From Propionibacterium sp. (GTDB taxonomy: Bacteria; Actinomycetota; Actinomycetes; Propionibacteriales; Propionibacteriaceae), in the NCBI GenBank assembly GCA_012719335.1, contig JAAYAO010000234.1, positions 1 through 17,765 of the forward strand: a stretch of DNA of 17,765 nucleotides, given 5' to 3'. Below are positions 1 to 8,150 of the stretch, one piece after another. Every line of letters starts with the position of its first letter. The first letter of the stretch is position 1. A model generated the notes under the pieces. That model searched no databases and was not told where the DNA came from. It was given only the letters and a program-made list of their open reading frames with translations. The position numbers and the translations under genes are program-made.

Positions 1-2910
1 CAACGGCTGCCGATCGAACCGATCTCGCAGGCCTCGGCCAACCAGCGCGCCGGCCGGTGCGGCCGCGTCGCGCCCGGTGTCTGCATCCGGCTGTACTCCG
101 AGGACGACTTCGACGCCCGTCCGGAGTTCACCGACCCGGAGATCTTGCGCACCAACCTGGCCTCGGTGATCCTGCGGATGGCCGACGCCCGGCTGGGCGA
201 CATCGCCGACTTCCCCTTCGTCGAAGCCCCCGACCATGCCCGGATCACCGACGGGTTGCGGCTGCTGGACGAACTCGGTGCGCTGTCGCACAGCACCCGG
301 GGCCGGGGCCGTCGCGGCAAGGACCGCGCCGAACCGTCCGGGCCCCGGTTGACCAAGACCGGACAGTTGCTCTCCCGGATGCCGGTCGACCCGCGGCTGG
401 CCCGGATGCTGGTCGCCGCCGACCACCTCGACTGTCTGGCCGAGGTGCTGGTGATCGTGGCCGGCCTGGCGATCCAGGACCCGCGGGAGCGTCCCACCGA
501 GGAGCGGGAAGCCGCCGAGGCGATGCACCGCCGGTTCCGGGCACCGATGCCCACCGGCCCCGACGACACCCCCGAACCCGACGGGTCGGACTTCATTGCC
601 TGGCTCAGACTGTGGCAGTACCTGACCGCCTTGCGCCAGGAGGTGTCGGGGAACCAGTTCCGCAAACGCTGCCGGGCCGAGTACCTGAACTTCGTCCGGA
701 TCCGGGAATGGCAGGATCTGCACGCCCAACTGCGCGAGATCACCCGCGAACTCGGCCTGCGTCGCTCCGGCAACCGCGACGACCCCGACCGGATCCACCG
801 CGCGCTGCTCACCGGGCTGTTGTCGAACATCGGCCTGGCCGAGGCCACCGAGGAACGACCGGCCAAGGGGCACCGACGTGACCCGAAACGCCGCGGCCCA
901 CGCACCTACACCGGTGCCCGCGGCACCCGGTTCGCGATCAACCCCGGCTCGGCGGTGGCCAAGAACCCACCCGAACTGGTGATGGCCGCCGAAATCGTCG
1001 AAACCACCCGACTGTGGGCCCGCACGGTGGCCGGCATCGACGCCCGCTGGGTCGAGGAAGCCGGCCGGCACCTGCTGAAACGCTCCTACGGCGAACCGCA
1101 CTTCTCGGCCCACACCGGCACGGTGCTGGCCCCCGAGCGGGTCACCCTGCTCGGCGTGCCGATCGTGGTCGACCGCCGCGTCGACTACGCCCGGGTGAAC
1201 CCGGCGGTGGCCCGGGAGGTGTTCATCCGCACCGGCCTGGTCGAACAACAATGGCGCACCCGACACCGATTCTTCGGCCACAACGCCGCCCTGCGCGCCG
1301 AGGCCGCCGAGGTCGAGGAACGCACCCGGCGCCGCGGCGTGGTCGCCGACGACGAAGTGTTGTACGCCTTCTACGACGACCGACTGCCCGACACGGTCAC
1401 CTCCGGGGCGACCCTCGACCGGTGGTGGCGCGAACACGGGGACGACGGGTTGCTGGACCTGACGATGGACATGCTGCTCGGCTCCGACGTCGACACCTCC
1501 GACTTTCCCGACCGCTGGCCGGTGGCCGACCACGAACTGCCGGTGGCCTACGTCTGGTCGCCCGGGGCCGGCCACGACGGGGTCACCGTCCGTATCGACC
1601 TGCGGTTGCTGAACCAGATCCCGGCCGAGGCGTTCACCTGGCAGGTGCCCGGCCTGCGCGGCGAACTGGCCGTGGCACTGATCAAGTCGTTGCCCAAACA
1701 GTTGCGCACCAACTTCGTGCCCGCCCCCGACGTGGCCGCCCGGGCGCTGAGCCTGGTACACGAACGCGACCCCGACCACACCTCCACCACCCTGCCCGAG
1801 GCCCTGGCCGATGCGCTGCGCAGCCTGACCGGGGTGCAGGTGCCCGCCGAGGCGTGGGGTACCCACCCGGTACCCGACCATCTGCAGGTCGGTTTCGTGA
1901 TCACCGACCCCGGCGGCAAGGAGATCGCCCGCGGCAAGGACCTGCCGGCCCTGCGCGACAGGTTGGCCGATCGGGTGAGCGCCTCGCTGACGGCCCTGTT
2001 GCCCAGCGGGCAACCCCGTCCGGGACGCACCCGGCGGGCCGCCCCGGTGACCGGGGCGACCGACTGGACCTTCGACGATCTGCCGGTCGAGGCCCGCAGC
2101 GACGGGGGAGCGGTCGGCTACCCGGCCCTGATCGACCGGGCCACCGGGGTGGACGTGGTGGTCGGTGATCATCGGGAGCGTGCCCGGATCGGTCACCGGG
2201 GCGGGGTGCGCCGGTTGTTGACCCTCACCACCCCCGACCCGACGATGTGGGTGGTCACCCACCTGACCAATGTCGACAAACTCTCCTTGGCGGACAACCC
2301 CTACCCGGGGGTGCCGGCGCTGCTGGCCGACGCCCGGGTGAAGGCGGTGGCCGACTGCGCCGCCGAACACCTCGACCCGGCCGAGGTGCGCACCCGCGCC
2401 GGCTTCGAGGACCTGCGCGAACGCATCCGACCCGATATCCCCACCCGGATGCGGGAGGTGGTGGCCACCACCGCCGAGATCCTGCGGCACGCCACCGCCG
2501 TCCGCAACGCACTCACCGGGCTGCCGGCCGACAGCGAGATCCGCACCGACCTGACCGGCTGGCTGGCCGACCTGCTGTACCCCGGCTTTCTCACCGGCAC
2601 CCCCGAGCCCCACTTCGGCCGGCTGGTCACCTACCTGCGCGCCGCCGAACACCGCATCACCGCCTGGCGCAACGGCGGATCGTCCCGCGACACCCAACAA
2701 CTGGAACTCTTCTGGGCCGCCGACGACCGCTACGCCGAGCTGGTGGACGGCTTCCCGCCCGGCCCGGTACCGGCCGAGGTCGCCGAGATCGGCTGGCTGC
2801 TGGAGGAGTACCGGGTCAGCCTGTTCGCCCAACAACTCGGCACCCGGGTGCCGGTGTCGGCGAAGCGGGTGCGCAAGGCGATCGACGCCGCGCCCCGTCG
2901 GTGGGCCTGA
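1..2910 (+). CDS. hrpA: ATP-dependent RNA helicase HrpA, C-terminal part (5' end outside window)
   Basis: DEAH-box RNA helicase of the HrpA family. The frame is open from the first base, so the gene begins upstream and about 969 residues are visible of a family that is usually near 1300. Residues 15-22 read QRAGRCGR, the helicase motif VI arginine-finger region, preceded by the DEAH-typical PIEPISQASAN. A helicase-associated HA2 region follows at about residues 46-100, then an OB-fold region around 385-440, and the rest matches the long DUF3418 C-terminal domain typical of bacterial HrpA. Motifs I-III lie off the edge. HrpA proteins unwind RNA and in other bacteria act on mRNA processing or stalled ribosomes; the exact role here is not shown by sequence. 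The gene ends with TGA, 31 nt before the PAC2 gene on the same strand. I see no hairpin terminator between them. Confidence 0.93.
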   Translation, partial: QRLPIEPISQASANQRAGRCGRVAPGVCIRLYSEDDFDARPEFTDPEILRTNLASVILRMADARLGDIADFPFVEAPDHARITDGLRLLDELGALSHSTRGRGRRGKDRAEPSGPRLTKTGQLLSRMPVDPRLARMLVAADHLDCLAEVLVIVAGLAIQDPRERPTEEREAAEAMHRRFRAPMPTGPDDTPEPDGSDFIAWLRLWQYLTALRQEVSGNQFRKRCRAEYLNFVRIREWQDLHAQLREITRELGLRRSGNRDDPDRIHRALLTGLLSNIGLAEATEERPAKGHRRDPKRRGPRTYTGARGTRFAINPGSAVAKNPPELVMAAEIVETTRLWARTVAGIDARWVEEAGRHLLKRSYGEPHFSAHTGTVLAPERVTLLGVPIVVDRRVDYARVNPAVAREVFIRTGLVEQQWRTRHRFFGHNAALRAEAAEVEERTRRRGVVADDEVLYAFYDDRLPDTVTSGATLDRWWREHGDDGLLDLTMDMLLGSDVDTSDFPDRWPVADHELPVAYVWSPGAGHDGVTVRIDLRLLNQIPAEAFTWQVPGLRGELAVALIKSLPKQLRTNFVPAPDVAARALSLVHERDPDHTSTTLPEALADALRSLTGVQVPAEAWGTHPVPDHLQVGFVITDPGGKEIARGKDLPALRDRLADRVSASLTALLPSGQPRPGRTRRAAPVTGATDWTFDDLPVEARSDGGAVGYPALIDRATGVDVVVGDHRERARIGHRGGVRRLLTLTTPDPTMWVVTHLTNVDKLSLADNPYPGVPALLADARVKAVADCAAEHLDPAEVRTRAGFEDLRERIRPDIPTRMREVVATTAEILRHATAVRNALTGLPADSEIRTDLTGWLADLLYPGFLTGTPEPHFGRLVTYLRAAEHRITAWRNGGSSRDTQQLELFWAADDRYAELVDGFPPGPVPAEVAEIGWLLEEYRVSLFAQQLGTRVPVSAKRVRKAIDAAPRRWA

Positions 2911-2928
2911 GCCCGCCGCCGACCCCAC

Positions 2929-2934
2929 TAGGGT
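2929..2934 (+). promoter_or_regulatory. -10 box of leaderless promoter for the PAC2 gene
   Basis: TAGGGT fits the actinobacterial TANNNT -10 consensus and ends exactly 7 nt before ATG 2942. There is no Shine-Dalgarno sequence in that gap, so transcription probably starts at or next to the A of the start codon. No convincing -35 box is visible. Confidence 0.5.
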
Positions 2935-2941
2935 GGGCGCC

Positions 2942-3829
2942 ATGATGGATCCCCAAGGCCTGTACACCGTGGACGAAGAGCTCCGGGCAACCCTGGCCGG
3001 GCACCGTCCGGTGCTGGTGCACCTGCTCGACGGGTACATCGACGGTGGCCGGGTGGGCACGGTGATCGACGCCCACCTGATGGAGACCTGCGAGCACGAG
3101 GTACTGGTCGAGTTCGATCACGACCAACTGCACGACTACCGGGCCCGGCGCCCGACGATGGTCTTCCACAACGACCGGTGGGAATCGGTGAGCATGCCGA
3201 AACTGCGCATCCACCGGCTGATCGACGCCTCCGGGCAACCCTTCCTGTTGCTGCGCGGCAGCGAACCGGCGGCGCAATGGGAACGGACGGCGGCCGCCAT
3301 CACCCACTTGTGCACCGACCTCGGGGTGCGGTTGGCCGCCACCGTCGCCGGTGCCCCGATGGGGGTGCCGCACACCCGGCCGATGACGGTCACCGCCCAC
3401 GCCAACCAACCCGACCTGCTGGCCGATGACGAGAGATCGGAGCGGTGGGTGAACGTCGAGGTACCCGGGTCGTTCAGCGGTTTCCTGCAGTACACCCTGG
3501 GTGGTCACCACATTCCCGCGGCGGGGCACTTTGTGCACGTCCCGCACTACCTGGCCCAGACCGCCTACCTGGAGGCCGCCGAGTTGGGGCTGCGCCGGTT
3601 GCTGCGGTCGACCGGGCTGGCGGTGCCGAGCGCGGCGCTGATCGAAGCGGCCGAGGAGAACCGGCGCCAGATCGACGAGGAACTGGCCAACTCTCCCGAA
3701 GCCCGGGACATCGTCACCGCCCTGGAGGAGCAGTACGACGCCGACCGCCAGGTGCCCAGCGGGGACGAGTTGGCCGCCGAGTTCCAACGGTTCCTGGCCG
3801 AACAACCCGACACCGACGATCAGCCCTGA
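2942..3829 (+). CDS. PAC2 family protein
   Basis: A 295-residue protein of the PAC2 (proteasome assembly chaperone 2-like, DUF75) superfamily, which is widespread in actinobacteria and mostly without a known function. Family features are the N-terminal VLVHLLDGYIDGG (residues 24-36), the conserved FLLLRGSEP (101-109), a GAPMGVPHTRP stretch (137-147) and HFVHVPHYLAQ (196-206). The C-terminal 60 residues are helical and acidic. I chose ATG 2942 over an in-frame GTG at 2933 because a TANNNT box sits 7 nt before 2942, which fits a leaderless mRNA. Archaeal and eukaryotic relatives help proteasome assembly, but no proteasome gene is in view, so a proteasome role here is only a possibility. It lies between hrpA and tesB on the same strand, probably as its own transcription unit. 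Confidence 0.85.
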   Translation: MMDPQGLYTVDEELRATLAGHRPVLVHLLDGYIDGGRVGTVIDAHLMETCEHEVLVEFDHDQLHDYRARRPTMVFHNDRWESVSMPKLRIHRLIDASGQPFLLLRGSEPAAQWERTAAAITHLCTDLGVRLAATVAGAPMGVPHTRPMTVTAHANQPDLLADDERSERWVNVEVPGSFSGFLQYTLGGHHIPAAGHFVHVPHYLAQTAYLEAAELGLRRLLRSTGLAVPSAALIEAAEENRRQIDEELANSPEARDIVTALEEQYDADRQVPSGDELAAEFQRFLAEQPDTDDQP

Positions 3830-3853
3830 GCCGCCCGCGGGGTGGGGGCACGG

Positions 3854-3882
3854 TAAGTTGCCCTCAGATCGTGAGTCAGGAG
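3854..3882 (+). promoter_or_regulatory. Possible -10 box and Shine-Dalgarno of tesB
   Basis: TAAGTT (3854-3859) fits TANNNT and would start a transcript near 3866. AGGAG (3878-3882) lies 7 nt before ATG 3890, so this gene would have a short leader with a real ribosome site, unlike its leaderless neighbours. No -35 match was seen. Confidence 0.35.
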
Positions 3883-3889
3883 ACGAACC

Positions 3890-4768
3890 ATGCCAGCCAA
3901 TCTCGATCAACTGCTGAACCTGCTCGACCTGGAGGAGATCGAGGTGGGCCTGTTCCGCGGGCACCAACCGGTCACCAAGATGCAACGCGCCTTCGGCGGG
4001 CAGGTACTGGGTCAGGCGCTGGTCGCGGGTTCGCGCACCGTCGGTGACGACCGGCACCTGCATTCGCTGCACGCCTACTTCCTGCTGCCCGGCCGCACCG
4101 ACATCCCGATGATCTACGACACCGAGATCACCCGGGACGGCCGCTCCTTCTCCACCCGCCGGGTGGTGGCCCGCCAGGGCGGCCGGGTGATCTTCACCGC
4201 CAGCATGTCCTTCCACGTGCACGAGGAGGGGCTCGACCACGCCGACCCGGGGCGTCTGGAGGTGCCGCCGCCGGAGGACTGCCCGCCGCTGTCGGAGGCG
4301 ATGGGACGCAGCGCCGAACGCGACGAGGAATGGAAGCGCGAGTTCGGGGTGCTGGAGGTGCGCTACATCGGATCGAACCGCGAATCGGCCGCCCCGTCCA
4401 ATGCACCGCACCCGGCCGGGCAGCGATTCTGGGTGCGGGTACCGGGCATGCCGGACGGGCCGCACCTGCACGAGGCGGCGCTGGCCTACCTGTCCGACCT
4501 GACCCTGCTGTCGGCGGCCACCGTGCCGCACAGCCTGACCATCGGGCAACGGTCCCTGGCCGCGGCCTCCCTGGACCACACCATGTGGTTCCACCGCCCC
4601 TTCAACGCCGGTGAATGGCTGCTGTACGACCAGATCTCACCCTCGGCCTCCCGCGGGGTGGGGTTGTCGTTCGGGATGCTCTTCCAGGAGGGCCGCCTGG
4701 TCGCCTCGGTGGCCCAGGAGGGCCTGTTGCGGCTGACCAACAAGCAACCACCGAGCCGGGACGACTGA
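3890..4768 (+). CDS. tesB: Acyl-CoA thioesterase II (TesB)
   Basis: A 292-residue double-hotdog thioesterase that hydrolyses medium- and long-chain acyl-CoA to free acid and CoA in the cytoplasm. The length matches the family. The N-terminal hotdog contains AFGGQVLGQAL (residues 34-44), then a HSLHAYFL segment. The C-terminal hotdog has the signature LDHTMWFHRPF with Asp229, and AQEG with Gln276, corresponding to the catalytic Asp and Gln of the E. coli enzyme. The usual catalytic Thr lies in a Ser-rich stretch here (ISPSAS), which is common in the family. ATG 3890 is preceded by AGGAG. The gene starts 60 nt after the PAC2 gene and converges on the sigma factor gene, with a strong hairpin between them. 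It may serve the same acyl-CoA metabolism as fadAB further along, but nothing links them directly. Confidence 0.92.
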   Translation: MPANLDQLLNLLDLEEIEVGLFRGHQPVTKMQRAFGGQVLGQALVAGSRTVGDDRHLHSLHAYFLLPGRTDIPMIYDTEITRDGRSFSTRRVVARQGGRVIFTASMSFHVHEEGLDHADPGRLEVPPPEDCPPLSEAMGRSAERDEEWKREFGVLEVRYIGSNRESAAPSNAPHPAGQRFWVRVPGMPDGPHLHEAALAYLSDLTLLSAATVPHSLTIGQRSLAAASLDHTMWFHRPFNAGEWLLYDQISPSASRGVGLSFGMLFQEGRLVASVAQEGLLRLTNKQPPSRDD

Positions 4769-4797
4769 CCGCCACGCCTGACCACGACCAACGACGA

Positions 4798-4826
4798 ACG
4801 GCCGGACCCGGATCGGGCCCGGCCGT
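4798..4826. terminator. Bidirectional hairpin terminator between tesB and the sigma factor gene
   Basis: ACGGCCGG (4798-4805) pairs perfectly with CCGGCCGT (4819-4826), and CCCG (4807-4810) pairs with CGGG (4814-4817) inside it across an A/C mismatch, closing on a GAT loop. There is no U-tract, as is usual in high-GC actinobacteria. It sits between two convergent genes and could serve both. Confidence 0.7.
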
Positions 4827-4855
4827 CGTGGCGAACGGAGCGTGTGTGGGGTCGG

Positions 4856-5812
4856 TCAGGCCGCCAGTTCGCTGTCGGTGCCGTGCACCCGCAACTGCGA
4901 AATCGCGTGCCGTTCGATCTGACGCACCCGCTCGGCGGTGATGCCCCAGACCTGGCCGATGTCGGCCAACCGGGCCTGCCGTCCGTCCAGCAGGCCGTAC
5001 CGGCGGCGCACCACATCGGCGGAACGCTCATCGAGGGTTTCCAACATCGATTCCAGCCGGGCCCGCTCGTCGCTGTTGATCACCATCTCGTCGGGGCCGG
5101 GCATCGGTTCCCGGGCGATCAGATCACCCAGGGCGGTGTCGCCGTCCTCCTCGACCGGGGCGTCCAGGCTGAGGTGGTCGCGGCCGTACCGGATCAGATC
5201 CAGCACCCGGTCGAGTTCGACGTCCATCTCGGCGGCGATCTCCTCGACCTCGACCTCCCGGCCCAGTTCGAGCTCCAGCTTGCGCCGGATCGCGTTCACC
5301 TGGTTGACCTGCTCGGCGACGTGTACCGGCAGCCGCACGATGCGCCCCTGTTGGGCGATGCCGCGGCTGATCGACTGACGCACCCACCAGGTGGCGTAGG
5401 TGGAGAACTTGAAACCCTTGGTGTAATCGAACTTCTCCACCGCGCGGATCAGGCCGGTGTTGCCCTCCTGCACCAGGTCGAGCAGCGGCATCTGCGATCG
5501 GCTGTAGCGTCGGGCCACCGACACCACCAGACGCAGGTTGGCGTTGATGAAGTGCCGCATCGCCCGATCACCGGCCTCGACCAGCTCGGTCAATTCGGTA
5601 CGGGTGGCCTCGACCGGGTCGGATCCGCGATCGGCGGGGTCGACCTGTTCGTCGAGCAATTTCCGGGCATATAGGCCGGCCTCGATGGTGCGGGCCAGCT
5701 CGACCTCCTCGGCGGCGGTCAACAGGGGGGTCTGCGCGATTCCGTGCAGGTACAAGCCCACTGCGTCCTTACCGTCGATACCTTCGGTCGATCGAACTCG
5801 GTGCTGTGCCAC
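4856..5812 (-). CDS. sigB: Group 2 RNA polymerase sigma factor, SigB/HrdB-like
   Basis: A 318-residue sigma-70 family factor without region 1.1. Region 1.2 spans about residues 16-48 (DAVGLYLHGIAQTPLL onward). Regions 2.1-2.4 span about 84-153, with NANLRLVVSVARRY, DLVQEGNTGLIRAVEKFDY and FSTYATWWVRQSISRGI for -10 recognition and melting. Region 3 is about 158-235. Region 4 ends with the helix-turn-helix at 282-308. The start is GTG 5812, which has GAGAGGAG 6 nt upstream; an in-frame TTG at 5830 lies before that ribosome site and is rejected. The size and architecture match mycobacterial SigB, a stress-linked principal-like factor. In region 4.2 the usual TRERIRQIE reads TAERVRQIE, with Ala293 for the common Arg. 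It lies 74 nt downstream of ptrB on the same strand but has its own ECF-type promoter. The name sigB is by resemblance; it could instead be called an HrdB-type paralogue. Confidence 0.88.
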   Translation of the reverse strand: MAQHRVRSTEGIDGKDAVGLYLHGIAQTPLLTAAEEVELARTIEAGLYARKLLDEQVDPADRGSDPVEATRTELTELVEAGDRAMRHFINANLRLVVSVARRYSRSQMPLLDLVQEGNTGLIRAVEKFDYTKGFKFSTYATWWVRQSISRGIAQQGRIVRLPVHVAEQVNQVNAIRRKLELELGREVEVEEIAAEMDVELDRVLDLIRYGRDHLSLDAPVEEDGDTALGDLIAREPMPGPDEMVINSDERARLESMLETLDERSADVVRRRYGLLDGRQARLADIGQVWGITAERVRQIERHAISQLRVHGTDSELAA

Positions 5813-5844
5813 AAGTGGCTCCTCTCGCAATGACTCAGTCAGTA

Positions 5845-5873
5845 CAACGCCCGCCGAGGGCGAGAAGATTCCC
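5845..5873 (-). promoter_or_regulatory. SigR/SigH (ECF)-type promoter of the sigma factor gene
   Basis: Read on the minus strand, GGGAAT (5873-5868) is followed by 18 nt and CGTTG (5849-5845). As GGAAT-N19-GTT it fits the consensus of Streptomyces SigR and mycobacterial SigH/SigE promoters, GGAAY with an 18-19 nt spacer and GTT. Transcription would start near 5838, giving a leader of roughly 25 nt containing the GAGAGGAG ribosome site (5826-5819). Confidence 0.6.
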
Positions 5874-5886
5874 GAACGCCCCTGAG

Positions 5887-8058
5887 CTAACCCTGAATAC
5901 TTCCATCGGTGTGATCAGGGACGTCCCGGGTGATCCGGTCGATCAGCCAGGTCATCTCGAAGGCCAGCTGCTGCCAGAGCTGGTAGCGACCACTCACCCC
6001 GCCGTGCCCGGCCGACATCTCCACCCGCAACAAAATGTCCTGATCGGGGTTGGTGGCGGTGTGCCGCAACGCGGCCACCCATTTGGCCGGTTCGACGAAC
6101 AACACCCGGGTGTCGTGGAAGCTGGTCGCGGCCAGGATCTCGGGGTACCGCACCGGACGGAGGTTCTCGTAGGGGGCGTACCCCTTCATCACCGCGTAGA
6201 TCTCCGGGTCGGCCAGCGGGTTGCCCCACTCGTCCCATTCGATCACCGTCAACGGCAGGGACGGGTCGAGGATCGAGGTCAGCGGGTCGACGAAGGGCAC
6301 CGAGGCGAGGATCGCCCGGAACAGTTCGGGGGCGAGGTTCGCCACCGCCCCCATCAGCAGGCCACCGGCCGAACCACCGAACGCACCGAGCCGGTCGGGG
6401 CTGGTGTACCCGGCGTCGATCAGGTGCCGGGCACAGTCGACGAAGTCGGTGAAGGTGTTCGGTTTGGCCGCGAACTTGCCGTCTTCGTACCAGGAGCGGC
6501 CCAGTTCGCCACCACCACGAACGTGGGCGATCGCCCAGGTGATGCCCTGATCCAGCAGCGAGATCCGCCAGGCGGCGAAGGTGGGTTCGGTCGGGATCTC
6601 GTAGGAGCCGTAGCCGTACAGGATCAGCGGCGCCGGGCCGGGCGGGGCGTCGGCGCGCCGCACCAGCGAGATCGGCACCCGGGTGCCGTCGGCCGCGGTC
6701 GCCCACAGATGCTCCTGGACGTAGTCCTCGGGGCGGTAGGGGCCGTGCTCGGGGTGATCGAGTACCGGGGTGCGGCGCAACACCCGCTGCTCACCCGATG
6801 CGAGGTCGACCTCGCCGACCAGCGGCGGGGTGACCAGCGAGGTGTGATGGAACCGCACCCGGGGCGAGTCGTAATCCACCTCGGGGATCGGCAACAGGGT
6901 GCGCAACGGCTCGTCCACCTCGATCGCCCGGCCGGGGTACCCGTCCTGCTCGGTCGGGTCGAGATCACCGGACGCGTCCCGGGGCAGCACCCGGATCGCG
7001 GTCAACCCGCCGACACGCAGGGCCAGCACGGCGTGCCCCCGGTGCGCGGACACGTCCAGCAACCGCACCCCGGGGCGTTCGGCGATCACCTCGCGCCACT
7101 GCTCGGGCCCGCTCGCGTCCAACGGCGCCTCGGCCAGGGCGAAGTCGGTCGCGCCATCGTTGTGCACGATGAACAGCCGGTCGCCGGCCGGTTCGACCGC
7201 GTACTCCACCCCGTCGCGGCGCGGTGCGACCGGACGCGGTGCGGCCTCGGGGGTCGCGGTCGGCAGCAGCCACACCTCGGAGGTGATCTTGCTGGAGGAA
7301 TCGATCACCACCCAGTCACCGTCGCGGGAATTGCTGACCGACACCCAGAACTTGTCGTCGGTCTCGGTGAACACCTCGGTGTCCTCGGCCGGGTCGGTGC
7401 CGATCACGTGCCGCATCACCCGGTACGGACGCCAGGCATCGTCGGTGAGCAGGTAGAAGACGGTGTCGTTGCCGGCCCAGGCCACCCCGCCGGCGGTGTT
7501 CTCGATCCGTTCCGGCCAGGCGTGCCCGCCGACCACCGTGCGGAAGCCCAGGGTGTACCGCTCGTCGCCGGTGGTGTCGACCGACCAGGCCAACCGGTTG
7601 CCGTCGGGGGAGGGGTCGCAATCACCCAGGGAAAAGAAGTCGTGCCCGAGGGCCTCGGCGTTGCCGTCGAGGAGGATCTCCTCGTTGTCGGGAATGCCGA
7701 CCTCGGGGTCGGGCGGGGTGTCGCGGTGCTCGGCCGGCACCCGGGCGTGGATCCGGTACTCCAGCCCCTCCACGGTGCGGGAGTAGTACCAGTGGGGACG
7801 CGGTTCGGGGGTGAAATGGGTGACCCAGGAGGCTACCGACAGGTCGGTCTGCTTGGTGCGTGCCGCCACATCGTTGAAGAAGGTCTCCCGGGCCTCGGCC
7901 AGGGGAGCGGTGACCCGGTCGGTGAACGCGTTCTCGGCGGCGAGGTGGGCTTGTACCTCGGGTGCCGCACCGTCGCGCAACCACTCGTAGTGATCGACGA
8001 AGGTGTCGCCGTGGTGGGTGCGTTCGTGGGGGTGCCGGTCGGCGCGGGGAGCGTGCAT
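5887..8058 (-). CDS. ptrB: Oligopeptidase B (S9A serine peptidase)
   Basis: A 723-residue prolyl oligopeptidase family enzyme that cleaves short peptides, in family members after basic residues. The N-terminal half is the seven-bladed propeller that gates the active site, starting with the conserved HGDTFVDHYEWLRD. The C-terminal alpha/beta hydrolase domain carries the triad: Ser563 in GGSAGG, Asp649 in FHDTRV and His685 in GHGG, with spacings close to E. coli oligopeptidase B. YGYGSYEIPTEPTF and the HVRGGGELGR motif are also typical. No signal peptide is seen, so it is probably cytoplasmic. ATG 8058 is preferred over longer in-frame starts up to 8244 because those would overlap the divergent gene, the family similarity begins here, and TAGCGT lies 7 nt upstream. 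That arrangement suggests a leaderless mRNA. It is the gene upstream of sigB. Confidence 0.93.
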   Translation of the reverse strand: MHAPRADRHPHERTHHGDTFVDHYEWLRDGAAPEVQAHLAAENAFTDRVTAPLAEARETFFNDVAARTKQTDLSVASWVTHFTPEPRPHWYYSRTVEGLEYRIHARVPAEHRDTPPDPEVGIPDNEEILLDGNAEALGHDFFSLGDCDPSPDGNRLAWSVDTTGDERYTLGFRTVVGGHAWPERIENTAGGVAWAGNDTVFYLLTDDAWRPYRVMRHVIGTDPAEDTEVFTETDDKFWVSVSNSRDGDWVVIDSSSKITSEVWLLPTATPEAAPRPVAPRRDGVEYAVEPAGDRLFIVHNDGATDFALAEAPLDASGPEQWREVIAERPGVRLLDVSAHRGHAVLALRVGGLTAIRVLPRDASGDLDPTEQDGYPGRAIEVDEPLRTLLPIPEVDYDSPRVRFHHTSLVTPPLVGEVDLASGEQRVLRRTPVLDHPEHGPYRPEDYVQEHLWATAADGTRVPISLVRRADAPPGPAPLILYGYGSYEIPTEPTFAAWRISLLDQGITWAIAHVRGGGELGRSWYEDGKFAAKPNTFTDFVDCARHLIDAGYTSPDRLGAFGGSAGGLLMGAVANLAPELFRAILASVPFVDPLTSILDPSLPLTVIEWDEWGNPLADPEIYAVMKGYAPYENLRPVRYPEILAATSFHDTRVLFVEPAKWVAALRHTATNPDQDILLRVEMSAGHGGVSGRYQLWQQLAFEMTWLIDRITRDVPDHTDGSIQG

Positions 8059-8065
8059 GCGCCAG

Positions 8066-8071
8066 ACGCTA
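8066..8071 (-). promoter_or_regulatory. -10 box of leaderless ptrB promoter
   Basis: The minus strand reads TAGCGT from 8071 to 8066, then 7 nt, then ATG 8058. No Shine-Dalgarno sequence lies in the gap. This defines the ptrB start and a probable leaderless transcript. It faces away from the promoter of the membrane protein gene, within a 92-nt intergenic region. Confidence 0.5.
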
Positions 8072-8120
8072 ACAGGTGCCCCGGACCCGGCACGACCGAT
8101 TACCGGAGCCGGCCGAGCGG

Positions 8121-8145
8121 TATGGTTCGCCCCAACGTGAGGAGG
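8121..8145 (+). promoter_or_regulatory. -10 box and Shine-Dalgarno of the membrane protein gene
   Basis: TATGGT (8121-8126) fits TANNNT and would start transcription near 8134. GAGGAGG (8139-8145) is a strong Shine-Dalgarno 5 nt before ATG 8151, and it selects that start over upstream in-frame codons. Confidence 0.5.
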
Positions 8146-8150
8146 GTCAC

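Noticed and set aside
2933..2941. GTG 2933 as start of the PAC2 gene
   Set aside because: It overlaps the TAGGGT -10 box and has no ribosome site. ATG 2942 fits the leaderless pattern.
2816..4594. 592-codon open frame on the minus strand over the PAC2 and tesB genes
   Set aside because: It is antisense to two recognised genes. Its translation is Gln/Gly/Val/His-rich low-complexity sequence with no family resemblance, as expected for a GC-rich shadow frame.
5813..5830. TTG 5830 as start of the sigma factor
   Set aside because: The Shine-Dalgarno GAGAGGAG lies within the added codons and is correctly spaced for GTG 5812 instead.
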